From Desulfonatronospira sp. (GTDB taxonomy: Bacteria > Desulfobacterota > Desulfovibrionia > Desulfovibrionales > Desulfonatronovibrionaceae): DNA of 48,262 nucleotides. Every line of letters starts with the position of its first letter. Positions within the stretch are counted from its first letter, which is position 1. The position numbers were made by a program, and so were the translations under genes. The stretch spans positions 1-48,262 of the forward strand of contig SLDX01000063.1 of NCBI GenBank assembly GCA_007125075.1. The letters are read 5' to 3'. The notes beneath the pieces are model-generated. The model saw only the letters and a program-made list of their open reading frames with translations. It ran no database searches and had not been told where the DNA came from. Of the stretch, positions 1 to 10,353 are shown piece after piece.

Positions 1-808
1 GATCACGTCCCCGGGTATTCAGCCCGGCGTAAAGCAGAGTTCCTCCCCTGACGACGTTGCCTTCGCTGTCGAGTCTTTCTTCGAAAAGAACCTCGATCCT
101 GTCTCCGGCGCGAATATCGCGCTGAAAGTCGACATCAAAAGAATAGGCCCTGATCACCTGCATAAGCACGTCCATGGGCATGCCCGAGTCCATGGCGGCA
201 TTGTACAGACTGGAATTGATCGGGGCTTCGGCCCTGACCGGCCTGGACTCCAGTTCATGCCTTAATTCCTGAGAAGTAAAGCCGTTTTCAGGACACCTGG
301 TCACCAGGACTTCCCTGGTGACGTCAAGCTTCAGGTTCATGCTCTGAAACTTGGGAGCATGGTCATCCGCATTTTCAAAGGCCAGGACCAGTTCCTGGTT
401 CTGCTGCAGGCGCCTGGGATTGAAGACTTTCTGCAGCGCGGAAATGATGTCATGCGCTTCGGTCCTGCTCAAGCCCTCCCTGACCAGCAGCCCCATCAGG
501 GTGTCGCCGGAGGAAACAGTGACTGTTTTTTCCAGGTTTGGAGTTGAAGATTCCCATGGCCGCTGGTCCATAGCCGGAATGTACGCGTTCAAATCGACCC
601 ATTTGGGGATAATTCCATCGCTGACTTCTTCCGGCCTGTAATCCGCGCTGAGTTCTTTTTCTTCTTCAGAAGCGTCCGGACCGGTGCCTAGAAGAAAATA
701 CGCCAGGACAAAAAAAGAGCAGACTGCAGCGAGAAGCAGATGTTTTTTTGAGCTGCTGCCTCTTTGACTGGTGCGATGTTTTTTGTTCACGTATCTGTTC
801 TGGTTCAT
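1..808 (-). CDS. N-terminal part of a probable M23-family/OapA-like peptidoglycan peptidase (truncated by window edge)
   Basis: Continuous reverse frame from ATG at 808 (MNQNRYVNKKHRTSQRGSSSKKHLLLAAVCSFFVLAYFLLG...EKTVTVSSGDTLMGLLVREGLSRTEAHDIISALQKVFNPRRLQQNQELVLAF...DFQRDIRAGDRIEVLFEERLDSEGNVVRGGELCFTPG) running off the left edge. TM segment plus LysM/OapA-like N-terminal region; AGGAG upstream. The catalytic domain would lie outside the window. Confidence 0.7.
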   Translation of the reverse strand, partial: MNQNRYVNKKHRTSQRGSSSKKHLLLAAVCSFFVLAYFLLGTGPDASEEEKELSADYRPEEVSDGIIPKWVDLNAYIPAMDQRPWESSTPNLEKTVTVSSGDTLMGLLVREGLSRTEAHDIISALQKVFNPRRLQQNQELVLAFENADDHAPKFQSMNLKLDVTREVLVTRCPENGFTSQELRHELESRPVRAEAPINSSLYNAAMDSGMPMDVLMQVIRAYSFDVDFQRDIRAGDRIEVLFEERLDSEGNVVRGGTLLYAGLNTRGRD

Positions 809-950
809 GGTTTGCTCCTATTGCAGGGCTTGCTCCGAAAAGAAAGCAGAAATACTGCGAACGGCCCTGGGCCGGTTCTTGTGAGATGTTTTCGGGCGAT
901 TCAAGGTTTTTTCGCATTTTATCATTCCTGATCCAGTCACAGAAATGAAC

Positions 951-1214
951 CTAATCAATTTCACCATGTTCCTGAATTTTTTCATCCTCATAAGGACTCA
1001 GGAACTTGCGGTACCACTCCAGTTTGGCATGTTCCATGGCGCTTGAGCACATGGAAAGATTATCATAGTTTTTTCCGACGCGCCGGACGATCAAGGCGGA
1101 CAGTTTGAAAATGCAGTAGTTCAATTCGCCCTGAGTCTTAATCTCCCGGGACAGATTTTCCAGAGCAGGGTCAAGCAGGTCTCTTTTTTCCTGAGGAATA
1201 TAGGGCATGGCCAC
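951..1214 (-). CDS. Small conserved hypothetical protein (DUF6899-like)
   Basis: 87 aa ORF, MAMPYIPQEKRDLLDPALENLSREIKTQGELNYCIFKLSALIV...; family recalled from pattern, not searched. Confidence 0.6.
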   Translation of the reverse strand: MAMPYIPQEKRDLLDPALENLSREIKTQGELNYCIFKLSALIVRRVGKNYDNLSMCSSAMEHAKLEWYRKFLSPYEDEKIQEHGEID

Positions 1215-1339
1215 TCCAGTTTTTAGCAGGTTCCATCAAGCCGCACAGATATCCAGGGATATGCCCTGGAACGCTCATGTAAAGCTTGAATTAAAAGTAA
1301 ACATTTTCAAATCCGCAAAAAAGAAATTACGGATGGGAT

Positions 1340-1630
1340 CTATTTATCCTCAAGATTTGCTTTTATCCCCAGCAGCACCCGGTAAGGACCCGGAGTGCCC
1401 GGAGGAATAAGGGCCACCCTGTCTTTGTGCTTCAAAACAGTATCAAAAGACACTGTCCGGCCGTTGACAAAGACAGCCTCCACATCTTCCGGTGCGAGCT
1501 TCAGGCGCTGCATAAGACCCGCAACCGTTTCTCCGGGAAAAATTTCCATGGCCTTTTCGTCAAAAGGCAATCCCGAAGATTTCAGTTTAGGCTGCAGAAA
1601 GGAAAAGGCTTTGAAGCTGATTACAGGCAT
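1340..1630 (-). CDS. MoaD/ThiS-like beta-grasp protein lacking a C-terminal GG
   Basis: 96 aa; ...FPGETVAGLMQRLKLAPEDVEAVFVNGRTVSFDTVLKHKDRVALIPPGTPGPYRVLLGIKANLEDK; typical MoaD/ThiS 'VNG..V....L.DGDRVAL.PP' pattern. Confidence 0.7.
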   Translation of the reverse strand: MPVISFKAFSFLQPKLKSSGLPFDEKAMEIFPGETVAGLMQRLKLAPEDVEAVFVNGRTVSFDTVLKHKDRVALIPPGTPGPYRVLLGIKANLEDK

Positions 1631-1784
1631 TCAAGCTTCCTTAATTTTATTAACTTGCATAAAACAGGTTCCGGAATTTGTCAGAACGGCCGTAAAAACT
1701 CGCTCCAAGACAGACTAAATCAAAATCCCATTCGTGCATGAATCAGAAATCCGCCGGAGATCTTAATTTGCTATATGCTTCAAC

Positions 1785-3488
1785 TCAAATACCCCTCCCG
1801 ACCGGCAGTTCCTCCATGCCGCAGCGTCCGCATTCAGGGCAATCCAGATCAGGACAGACCGTGGTGCTCAGTTTCCGCCAGTACCTGTCCCATTCCCGGC
1901 GAAGATAATCCTTGTTTACTCCGATATCAAGCCGGTCCCAGGGAAACTTTTCATCCAGCGGTCTGGTCCGGTCCAGGTAATCGCTTATATCACCCGACCA
2001 TTCAGTCAGGGCCTTTTTCCATTTTCCCCCGGCCTTTTCCGCCAGAAGCAGCAGGTCGAAAACCCGCTCATCCCCCCTGGACAGAAGCCCCTGGATCCTG
2101 GCCTGAAAAGCGCTTTCAGCACTGAATTTCAGACCTTTGTAATCCGCGCACAGAACCCTGAAGGCTCTGGATTTGCGCTCGAGGCCTTCCTGTGTGTCCA
2201 TGGCCGCCCACTGCAGAGGGGTCCACGGTTTGGGCACAAACATGGAAGCGCTTATACGCACTACTTCGATGCCTTTTCTTCTGCCGCGCATGCCTTCAAG
2301 CCTGGTTTGCTGAAGCCTTTCCAGAAAAACTTCCAGTTCCTGGAAATCGTGCTCATCCTCCCCGGGCAGCCCGAGAATGAAATAGAGCTTGAGGCTGTTG
2401 AACCGCAGAGCGCTTATGCTTTTTACCACTTCAAAGAAATTCTGTTCATCAAAGCGTTTGTTTACGGCTTTGCGCAAATCCGGGCTGATTCCCTCCACAG
2501 CCAGGGTCAGGCTTCTGATTCCGCTGGAACGCAAAAACTTTAAAAAGTCTTCATTAAGTCCGTCCGCACGAATGGAAGATAAAGAAAATTTTATTTTGCG
2601 TTCCTTGAGCCATTCCAGAAATTCACGCAGATCTTTCCAGTCGGTCAGAGCGGTGCCCATCAGCCCCACTTTCCCGGGCCTGTTCTCGATTATCAGATCC
2701 TTGAGATCGTCAAGCCGGGCCATCCGCCTCGGCCTGTAAACAAATCCGGCAACACAGAAACGGCAACCATAATGACATCCCCTGTTGACCTCCACCAGAA
2801 AGCTGTCCCTGAATACTGTCTGATGGGAGACAAAAGCCGAACAGGCCGGTTTTTCCAAAATCCTGCCGGGGGCGCTGTAAATCTGCCTTGAAGTCTTTTC
2901 AATACTTCCCGGGATATGGATGCCTGGAAAACCGGCAATATCCTCAAGGGCTTTCCGCTTTTCCGCGCCGGACAACCACAGGTTTTTTATCTTCCTGGCT
3001 GTCTGTGTAAACCCGTTTTCCGATTCTCCCACATAAATAAAGTCAAGACAGGGCAAGACCGGAAAGGGATTGATAAAAGTAATCGGACCTCCGGCCATGA
3101 GAGCGGGCCATCCTTCCCTCCGGGAGGCATAAGCCGGAAGAGAGTTTGCGTGCAGAGTTCTGATCAGATTCAGGAAATCTCCCTCAAAATTCAGGCTGAA
3201 GCAAATCAGGGGAAAACGGCTCAACTCGGTTCCAAAGCCGGCAGAAACTACATTTTTTTCCTTTCTGTTCCAGAAAAAGCGCTCCAGATAAAAGCCCTCC
3301 TCTTTGTCCAGCTGTCTGTACACCGCCTGCCAGCCCAGTGTGGACAGAGCCAGGGATTTTTCTTCCAGAAAAACCAGGGCCACCGGAAGCCTGCCGCCCC
3401 ATTCCCGGGCTCCGGGCCGGTGATGATGAACGGCAGATTCAGGTTTGACGGTCATCAGTTTGATCCGTTTCTTCAGGACAAAGATCAT
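1785..3488 (-). CDS. B12-binding-like/radical SAM protein
   Basis: 567 aa with radical SAM CxxxCxxC (EVNRGCHYGCRFCVAGFVYRPRR) and C-terminal CPDLDCPECGRCG; paralogous in layout to 28916..31453. Start could alternatively be the ATG at 3455. Confidence 0.8.
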   Translation of the reverse strand: MIFVLKKRIKLMTVKPESAVHHHRPGAREWGGRLPVALVFLEEKSLALSTLGWQAVYRQLDKEEGFYLERFFWNRKEKNVVSAGFGTELSRFPLICFSLNFEGDFLNLIRTLHANSLPAYASRREGWPALMAGGPITFINPFPVLPCLDFIYVGESENGFTQTARKIKNLWLSGAEKRKALEDIAGFPGIHIPGSIEKTSRQIYSAPGRILEKPACSAFVSHQTVFRDSFLVEVNRGCHYGCRFCVAGFVYRPRRMARLDDLKDLIIENRPGKVGLMGTALTDWKDLREFLEWLKERKIKFSLSSIRADGLNEDFLKFLRSSGIRSLTLAVEGISPDLRKAVNKRFDEQNFFEVVKSISALRFNSLKLYFILGLPGEDEHDFQELEVFLERLQQTRLEGMRGRRKGIEVVRISASMFVPKPWTPLQWAAMDTQEGLERKSRAFRVLCADYKGLKFSAESAFQARIQGLLSRGDERVFDLLLLAEKAGGKWKKALTEWSGDISDYLDRTRPLDEKFPWDRLDIGVNKDYLRREWDRYWRKLSTTVCPDLDCPECGRCGMEELPVGRGI

Positions 3489-3607
3489 GGATCAGGGGGC
3501 AGGGAGGAGAATCATGCGCCCGGTAGTTTTGTCTTTGCCCGCCCCGTCCGGTCAACATGCACAGCCTGGGATCCATTCTGCAGGCGCTGCACGCGCGTGC
3601 CCCGGAA

Positions 3608-4837
3608 TCAGTCCGCCTGTCTGCGTATAAAAGACGGGATTTCGAATTCATCCTCATCGAATATAAATTCTTCTCCTTTGGATGTGTTTTTGCTCTCGGC
3701 CGTATTGGGTGACAAACCCTGCGCGTTCCTGCTGCGCCGGATGTAAGCCGGAATATTCAGATTTTCCTCTTCCTCAGGATCGAGATGCATTCCTCTGGGT
3801 TTTGTCCGGGGCCTGCTCTGGCCCTTTTGAATCCTGGTCAGGTCTGTTACTTTGGAATTGACCGGCTCTTGTTTGGCATAAGCATCATCAATGCCTGTGG
3901 CGATGACTGTGATCCGGATTTCATCTTCGATTGATTCGTCAAAAACCGTTCCAAAATAGATCCGGGCTTCTTCATCCGCTGTCTCGTGGATTATTTCAGC
4001 AGCCTCGCTTACTTCTTCAATGGCCAGATCAGTGCCGCAGGTCACGTTCATGAGCACACCCCTGGCTCCGTCAATGGACACGTCTTCCAGAAGCGGGCTG
4101 GTTATGGCCTTCATGGCCGCTTCCCTGGCCCGGCCTTCGCCTTTGGCGATTCCTGTGCCCATCATGGCCAGGCCCATCTCGGACATGACTGCCTTGACAT
4201 CCGCAAAGTCAAGGTTGATCAGTCCCGGGACCATGATCAGGTCGGAGATGCCTTTTACACCATAATAAAGAACCTCATCGGCTTTTTTGAGCATCTCCAG
4301 AAAAGAAGCTTTTTTGGAAGCCAGGGACAGCAGCCGGTCATTGGGTATGGTTATAATGCTGTCCACAACTTCCTTGAGTGAAGCTATACCGTCTTCACCC
4401 TGGACGCGTCTGCGTTTGCCCTCGAAATAAAAGGGCTTGGTAACCACGGCTACGGTGAGGGCGTCCATTTCCTTGGCCACCCTGGCTATGACCGGCGCTG
4501 CTCCGGTGCCCGTGCCCCCGCCCATTCCCGCGGTGACAAAGACCATGTCGCATCCCTCCAGAGCTTCGCGAATCTGGTCTATGCTCTCCTGTGCAGCTTC
4601 CCGGCCGATCTGCGGATCGGCTCCCGCGCCCAGACCTTTGGTCAGCTTTTCTCCAAGCTGTATCTTGTATTCGGCGCGGGAATGCTTCAGGGCCTGCAGA
4701 TCCGTATTGGCCACAATAAAGGTAACCCCCTTCATGGCCGAACAGATCATGTTGTTGACGGCGTTGCCACCGCCGCCTCCGACTCCGACCACCTTGATCC
4801 TGGCGTTGCCTTCGATCTGGATTTCCTGGTATTCCAT
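3608..4837 (-). CDS. ftsZ: Cell division protein FtsZ
   Basis: 409 aa, tubulin signature GGGTGTGA, N-terminal [18 protein letters not shown]-terminal [11 protein letters not shown] peptide. Confidence 0.98.
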   Translation of the reverse strand: MEYQEIQIEGNARIKVVGVGGGGGNAVNNMICSAMKGVTFIVANTDLQALKHSRAEYKIQLGEKLTKGLGAGADPQIGREAAQESIDQIREALEGCDMVFVTAGMGGGTGTGAAPVIARVAKEMDALTVAVVTKPFYFEGKRRRVQGEDGIASLKEVVDSIITIPNDRLLSLASKKASFLEMLKKADEVLYYGVKGISDLIMVPGLINLDFADVKAVMSEMGLAMMGTGIAKGEGRAREAAMKAITSPLLEDVSIDGARGVLMNVTCGTDLAIEEVSEAAEIIHETADEEARIYFGTVFDESIEDEIRITVIATGIDDAYAKQEPVNSKVTDLTRIQKGQSRPRTKPRGMHLDPEEEENLNIPAYIRRSRNAQGLSPNTAESKNTSKGEEFIFDEDEFEIPSFIRRQAD

Positions 4838-4935
4838 AAGCTCCTCCTTCCCGGTTTATCTGGAAAAAATGTTGTTCAATTTAAAAATTGCGCATGGTCG
4901 CAGACATTATGTATGCAGACCTTTAAAATCGCTTT

Positions 4936-6162
4936 TTACCTTATATCCACAAACCATTTGCGCATCTTGTTCAAGATGCGGTTGAACATGTTCTTGTCGC
5001 GGATTCTGAACTGATTGTCAGAACTCTCCTTTTCCGCTCCGTAAATCAGTACGCCCACTGCGGTTGCAAACATGGGGTTGTCGACGACGTCCTTAAGTCC
5101 TCCGACCTTGCGCGGATAGCCGGTCCTGGTGGGCATGTTGAAGATCTGTTCGGCCAGTTCCTGGGCTCCTTCTATGAGCGCGGCCCCGCCGGTAAGAACC
5201 ACTCCTGCCCCCACTGAATTTTTGTATCCGGAACGGTTCAGCTCCTGATCCACCAGAAGGAAAAGTTCCTCCATGCGCGGTTCACAGATTTCAGCCAGGA
5301 CATGCCGGGAAAGTTTTCTGGAAGCTCTTCCGCCCACGCTCGGGACCTCGATGTTTTCATCGCCCTGAAGCATGTCCGCCATGGCGCAGCCGTGTCTGAT
5401 CTTGATCTTTTCAGCCGCCAGCATGGGGGTTCTCAAGCCGAAGGCGATATCATTGGTCAGATTGGCCCCTCCGATGGCGATGACTGAAGTATACCTGATG
5501 GAATCGTTCTCAAAAATGGCTACATCAGTGGTTCCTCCGCCTATGTCTATAAGGACTACTCCGATTTCCTTCTCCTCTTCAGTGAGTACCGCCTTGGAAG
5601 AAGCCAGCGACTCCAGAACAATATCCGAAACATCAAGACCTGAACGGTGACATGAGCGCACAATGTTCTGAGCGCTGCTCACAGCCCCGGTGACTATATG
5701 CACCTTGACCTCCAGGCGCACGCCGGCCATTCCCAGAGGATCGGCGATGCCTCTTTGATCGTCGACAATGTATTCCTGGGGAAGAATATGGATGACCTCC
5801 CGGTCCAAAGGAATGGCCACGGCCTTGGCCGCGTCAAGCACCCGGTCCACATCGCGGCTGTTGACCTCGCCGCCCTTGACGGCGATGACCCCGTGACTGT
5901 TGAAACCCTTGATGTGGCTGCCGGCGATTCCGGCATAGACCGAGCGGATTTCACATCCGGCCATTAGCTCGGCTTCTTCCAGGGCTTTTTTAATCGACTG
6001 CACAGTCTGTTCGATGTTGACCACCACTCCTTTACGCAGACCGGTGGACGGACTGGTCCCGATGCCGACGATATCCACACCGTCGAAAGTCATTTCTCCG
6101 ACCACCGCGGAAATTTTTGTAGTTCCCAGGTCCAGGCCCACGATCAGATCAGATTTGGACAT
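4936..6162 (-). CDS. ftsA: Cell division protein FtsA
   Basis: 408 aa, [37 protein letters not shown]-terminal amphipathic helix [15 protein letters not shown]. Confidence 0.97.
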   Translation of the reverse strand: MSKSDLIVGLDLGTTKISAVVGEMTFDGVDIVGIGTSPSTGLRKGVVVNIEQTVQSIKKALEEAELMAGCEIRSVYAGIAGSHIKGFNSHGVIAVKGGEVNSRDVDRVLDAAKAVAIPLDREVIHILPQEYIVDDQRGIADPLGMAGVRLEVKVHIVTGAVSSAQNIVRSCHRSGLDVSDIVLESLASSKAVLTEEEKEIGVVLIDIGGGTTDVAIFENDSIRYTSVIAIGGANLTNDIAFGLRTPMLAAEKIKIRHGCAMADMLQGDENIEVPSVGGRASRKLSRHVLAEICEPRMEELFLLVDQELNRSGYKNSVGAGVVLTGGAALIEGAQELAEQIFNMPTRTGYPRKVGGLKDVVDNPMFATAVGVLIYGAEKESSDNQFRIRDKNMFNRILNKMRKWFVDIR

Positions 6163-6180
6163 ATGCTCATCCCTTCAAGT

Positions 6181-7020
6181 TCAAGGTTTTGTCAGGTGGT
6201 TGAATGCGACCCAGATATTATCTCCGGCAACGGTAATCCTGTTTACTTTATTTATTTCCTTTCTCTGATGCAGATCGCGCCATACAGAGTTCAGCTTCTT
6301 CAGATGACTGTTCAGCTCTGTGCAGCACAAAAAGAGACTTAGATCAGGTCCTTGAACATAGATCTCCACGCGATCGGGCTCTGAAAGTTCGATCCAGGCC
6401 ACTTCCTGGATGGAGAAGGGAAAGTTTCTGCTTTCCAGAGTATCCACAAGACGAATCACGGCTTCAGGCTCCGGATTTCCATGTATATGAAGAACAGGAA
6501 GAGAAATAAACCTGCCCGGGGTAAGCCGGTCAATTATCTCTCCGCTTTTGTCCGCATAATAAAGATCGTGATCGTTCTGCACCCAGAAATAGGCCTGTTT
6601 TTCGCGCACAACAACCTGCAGCTGGTCGGGAAACTCGCGCTTTAAACGGGCGTCTTCAATCCAGGGATTTTCCGTAAGCCTCCTGTGCAGATCAGGCATG
6701 TTCAGCTGGAGCATATTAATTCCAGGACCGATTTCCATCAGGTCCAGAAGCTCCTGATAGCCAAGATGACTGCCGCCCTCGATCTCAATCTCACTGAGGG
6801 CCAGATATTCGCTGCTGGTAGCCAGACGGTAGCCGTGGATCAGGGCTATGCTCACCAGCAGCAGAAAACTCAGGCTGAAAGCCAGAATAAATGAGACCCC
6901 GGCAAAACTCACAAAAGCGGAAAAGAACCTCCTGAACAGGCCTTTTTGCCCGGATCTTTGATACTGAACCCCCCGGCGGGTTTTATTCCCCAGTGTCTTT
7001 TTCAATTCAGGCTCCGTCAC
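6181..7020 (-). CDS. ftsQ: Cell division protein FtsQ/DivIB (POTRA domain)
   Basis: 279 aa, one TM then FtsQ-type POTRA (EIEGGSHLGYQELLDLMEIGPGINMLQLNMPDLHRRLTENPWIEDARLKREFPDQLQVVVREKQAYF); GTGA overlap with murB stop. Confidence 0.93.
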   Translation of the reverse strand: MTEPELKKTLGNKTRRGVQYQRSGQKGLFRRFFSAFVSFAGVSFILAFSLSFLLLVSIALIHGYRLATSSEYLALSEIEIEGGSHLGYQELLDLMEIGPGINMLQLNMPDLHRRLTENPWIEDARLKREFPDQLQVVVREKQAYFWVQNDHDLYYADKSGEIIDRLTPGRFISLPVLHIHGNPEPEAVIRLVDTLESRNFPFSIQEVAWIELSEPDRVEIYVQGPDLSLFLCCTELNSHLKKLNSVWRDLHQRKEINKVNRITVAGDNIWVAFNHLTKP

Positions 7021-7895
7021 ACAACAAGAATTTCCATATCCAGTGAGATGCCGAATATCCTCTGCACATTATTCCCGGCCTCCTGAATCAATTCCAGGGC
7101 CTGGACGCATGTTCCCCGACCCATATTGACCAGGAAATTGGCATGTTTTTCGGAAAAACATACACCGCCCTTGCGCCTGCCCCTGTAACCGGCCAGGTCC
7201 AGAAGTTTTCCCGCGGGTGCGCCCCGGTCGGGATTCTTGAACACGCATCCGGCCGTTGCCGCCAGCACGGGCTGGTTTTTTTTCTTTTGCAGGTAGTAAT
7301 TTTTTGTCCTTTCGAACACCCGTGCCGGGCTGTCCGGAAAGAGGCGTATTTCCACGCTCATTATCAGGAATTCATCGACTTCCGTGTCCGGAGAGAAATA
7401 TCTGTATCCATGGCTGAAATCTCCCTCACTTAAAGTCAATATACCGTTTTCTGGAGTCCAGATTTTAAGCCCGGTCACCAGCCGGCATATCTCCACCTGG
7501 TGTGAGCCGGCATTCATGGCCACAGCCCCGCCTACGCTGCCCGGGATTCCGGCCAGAGCCTCCAGGCCGGATAGTCCTGTTTTTGCGCACCAGCCAACAA
7601 GCCTTGGCAGGGGACAGCCGCCGTCAACCCGGATCACTGATTTTTGTTCACCTCTTTCCAGAATAAAAGGGTCTCTGGCTTCCTGCCATCTGACAAGAAC
7701 CAGGTCGCGGTTGTCCTCGGTAAACAGAATGTTGCTGCCCCGGCCCATGAACAAGATCCGGTCCCCCCACCGGTTCCAGGACCGAGCCAGATCTTCCAGA
7801 TCAGTCTTTTGTTCAGGATAAAAGGCCGCAGCGGCTCTGCCGCCCATTTTAAGGGTGGACAGCCCGGCCAGGTCAGGTTCATGTACGATTTTCAT
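7017..7895 (-). CDS. murB: UDP-N-acetylenolpyruvoylglucosamine reductase
   Basis: MurB motifs ([48 protein letters not shown]). ATG at 7895 forms an ATGA overlap with the murC stop and is preferred to the longer ORF start at 7925. Confidence 0.95.
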   Translation of the reverse strand: MKIVHEPDLAGLSTLKMGGRAAAAFYPEQKTDLEDLARSWNRWGDRILFMGRGSNILFTEDNRDLVLVRWQEARDPFILERGEQKSVIRVDGGCPLPRLVGWCAKTGLSGLEALAGIPGSVGGAVAMNAGSHQVEICRLVTGLKIWTPENGILTLSEGDFSHGYRYFSPDTEVDEFLIMSVEIRLFPDSPARVFERTKNYYLQKKKNQPVLAATAGCVFKNPDRGAPAGKLLDLAGYRGRRKGGVCFSEKHANFLVNMGRGTCVQALELIQEAGNNVQRIFGISLDMEILVV

Positions 7896-9277
7896 GTCCT
7901 TAAATAGTTTTCTCCCACCTGCCATACGTTTCCAGCGCCCAGGGTCAGAAAAAGATCCCCTTGTCTGAGCACTTCAAAAAGATTGTTCTGGGCCTCTTCC
8001 AGAGTCTGGTAGAATCTGACATGTGTCCCGGCGACCTGCCTGATACCCTGAGCCAGGCTCTGTCCGTTTACCCCGGGAATGGGGTCTTCCGAGGCCGGAT
8101 AAATTTCTGTGAGCAGAAGAAGATCGGCCCTGGAAAGCACCCGGCAGAAATCACCAAAAAGGGCCTTTGTCCTGGTGAACCTGTGAGGCTGAAACAGAAC
8201 CACCAGTCTGCACTCCGGATAGCAGTGCCTTGCCGTTTCCAGAGTGGCCGCAATCTCCGTGGGATGATGCCCGTAGTCGTCCACCACCTGGATCCGGTTC
8301 TTTATGCCCTTGCGCTCAAATCTGCGTCCCACGCCTCCAAAAAAGGCCAGGGCGTGCACAATGTCTTCTCTGGGTATTCCGGCCTGCATGGCTATGCCAA
8401 TGGCTCCCAGGCAGTTGAGAACATTGTGTCTGCCGGGGTGGTTCAGCCTGACCTGGCCCCAGAAGCCTTCCCGGGTGAAAACATTGAACTCGGAACCCGG
8501 GCTGGAGGTCAGTACCTCCCCTCTGAGGGCATTGTCCGGGCCAAGACCATAGGTCAGAACCGGACGGTTGATCCGCTCCAGTACCTTGCGTACTTCATGA
8601 TCATCCCCGCAGACGACGTTTAGCCCGTAAAAGGGGATGCTGTTCATGAACCGGACAAAGCTGTCCCTTATTTCCTGTATGTCCCGGTAGTAATCCAGGT
8701 GATCGGCTCCAATGTTGGTCACAATGTTCATGATGGGCAAAAGGGTCAAAAACGAGCCGTCGGATTCATCGGCCTCGGCTATCAGGTATTCTCCGGTTCC
8801 TGGTAGGGCGTTGCTGCCGTATGTGTTGAGCCTGCCCCCGATAATCACCGTGGGGTCCAGACCGGCTTCCTTGAAAATTGTTCCCAGAAGAGAGGTGGTG
8901 GTGGTTTTTCCGTGAGTGCCGGCCACCGCGATTCCGGTTTTAAGGCGCATAAGTTCAGCCAGCATTTCCGCTCTGGGGATGACCGGAATATTTCTGGCTC
9001 TGGCCTCCCGGATCTCGGGATTGTCTTCACGAATCGCTGTGGATTTGACCACAACCTGGGCGTCTCCCACATTGTCCTGAAAATGGCCTTGATGCACCCT
9101 GGCTCCCAGAGCCTGCAGATGCCTGACCGGAGGCGCGCTGTTAAGATCAGACCCGCTGACCCTGTAGCCCAGATTGAGCAGCACTTCAGCGATCCCGCTC
9201 ATGCCCGATCCTCCGATGCCAACCATATGTATCCTGTTTATGTAATTGCGCATGTCTGTTTCCGGTTTCATTTTCAT
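7892..9277 (-). CDS. murC: UDP-N-acetylmuramate--L-alanine ligase
   Basis: 461 aa, [31 protein letters not shown]. Confidence 0.97.
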   Translation of the reverse strand: MKMKPETDMRNYINRIHMVGIGGSGMSGIAEVLLNLGYRVSGSDLNSAPPVRHLQALGARVHQGHFQDNVGDAQVVVKSTAIREDNPEIREARARNIPVIPRAEMLAELMRLKTGIAVAGTHGKTTTTSLLGTIFKEAGLDPTVIIGGRLNTYGSNALPGTGEYLIAEADESDGSFLTLLPIMNIVTNIGADHLDYYRDIQEIRDSFVRFMNSIPFYGLNVVCGDDHEVRKVLERINRPVLTYGLGPDNALRGEVLTSSPGSEFNVFTREGFWGQVRLNHPGRHNVLNCLGAIGIAMQAGIPREDIVHALAFFGGVGRRFERKGIKNRIQVVDDYGHHPTEIAATLETARHCYPECRLVVLFQPHRFTRTKALFGDFCRVLSRADLLLLTEIYPASEDPIPGVNGQSLAQGIRQVAGTHVRFYQTLEEAQNNLFEVLRQGDLFLTLGAGNVWQVGENYLRT

Positions 9278-10353
9278 TTTTTCAATTTCACCAGCTCTTG
9301 AACAATATTGTCCGCGGCATCGGGGCGGCTCAGTTTTCCGGCGGCCAGGCTCATCTGCTTAACCCTGTCCGGCATGGACAAAAGATCGCCTATGACCCGG
9401 GCCAGGTTGATCTCCCGCAGATAATTCTGAGCTACAACCATGGCTGCTCCTGCTTCCTCCATATACCTGGCGTTGACCATCTGGTGATTTTGCGTGGCAT
9501 ATGGAAAGGGGATCAGCACCGAAGGCTTTCCGGACGCGCAAAGCTCGGAAAGCGTTGAAGCTCCGGCCCGGCAAAGGACCAGTGAAGCAAAATCATAGGC
9601 CTTCCCCATATCTTCAATGAAAGCTTCAACCCTGGCCTGAGGATATTTGTCCTGGTAAACTTCATTAATCCGTTCATAATCGCCATAGCCTGTCTGATGC
9701 CAGATGTTCACTCCCATAGCCTTGAACTCATCAAGGCTGCTCAGCACAGCTTGGTTGATGGCACTGGCTCCCTGACTGCCGCCGAGAACAAGAAGCTTTT
9801 TTTCGCCGTTGTGCAGACCCTGAGTGTGATATCGGCGCTTCAGAAGTTCCGGTCGCACCGGATTGCCTGTAAGAACCACTTTTTCCGGAAGAAAAAAATT
9901 TTGAACATCCTCAAAGGTCAGCATGATCTTGTTTACCTTTCGTCCAAGCACACGATTGGTCATCCCCGGGAGACTGTTCTGTTCGTGCACGGCTGTAGGA
10001 ATTTTCATCCATCCGGCAGTAAGCACAGGCATAAAGCCCGCGTATCCTCCAAACCCCACGACCACTTCGGGCTTGAGGGAGCGAAGAAATCCGTAGCATA
10101 AGATCAGACTCTTGCTCACCCAGAAAAGTGAGCCCAGAGATTTTATTCCTTTGCCCAGAACCCCTCTGGCCGGAAAGGACTTGAACTCAATGCCGGCCCT
10201 GGCAGCCATCTCCTTTTCAGGACCGTATTCTCCACCGGCAAAAACCACCCGGCAGTCGGGGTACAGCTGCAAGATCCTCCGGGCAACGGTCAGGGCCGGA
10301 TATATATGACCTCCTGTGCCTCCTGTGGCTATAAGTATCCGATTCAGCATCAC
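9274..10353 (-). CDS. murG: UDP-GlcNAc:lipid I transferase
   Basis: 359 aa, [59 protein letters not shown]. Confidence 0.97.
   Translation of the reverse strand: MMLNRILIATGGTGGHIYPALTVARRILQLYPDCRVVFAGGEYGPEKEMAARAGIEFKSFPARGVLGKGIKSLGSLFWVSKSLILCYGFLRSLKPEVVVGFGGYAGFMPVLTAGWMKIPTAVHEQNSLPGMTNRVLGRKVNKIMLTFEDVQNFFLPEKVVLTGNPVRPELLKRRYHTQGLHNGEKKLLVLGGSQGASAINQAVLSSLDEFKAMGVNIWHQTGYGDYERINEVYQDKYPQARVEAFIEDMGKAYDFASLVLCRAGASTLSELCASGKPSVLIPFPYATQNHQMVNARYMEEAGAAMVVAQNYLREINLARVIGDLLSMPDRVKQMSLAAGKLSRPDAADNIVQELVKLKK

Noticed and set aside
3489-3607. Plus-strand SD-like GGAGG with ORF MRPVVLSLPAPSGQ... running into ftsZ
   Set aside because: Antisense to the ftsZ 3' end, low-complexity product, no supporting signal.
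2916-3746. 276-aa plus-strand ORF spanning the radical SAM/ftsZ junction
   Set aside because: Antisense to two confident genes, no domain-like sequence.
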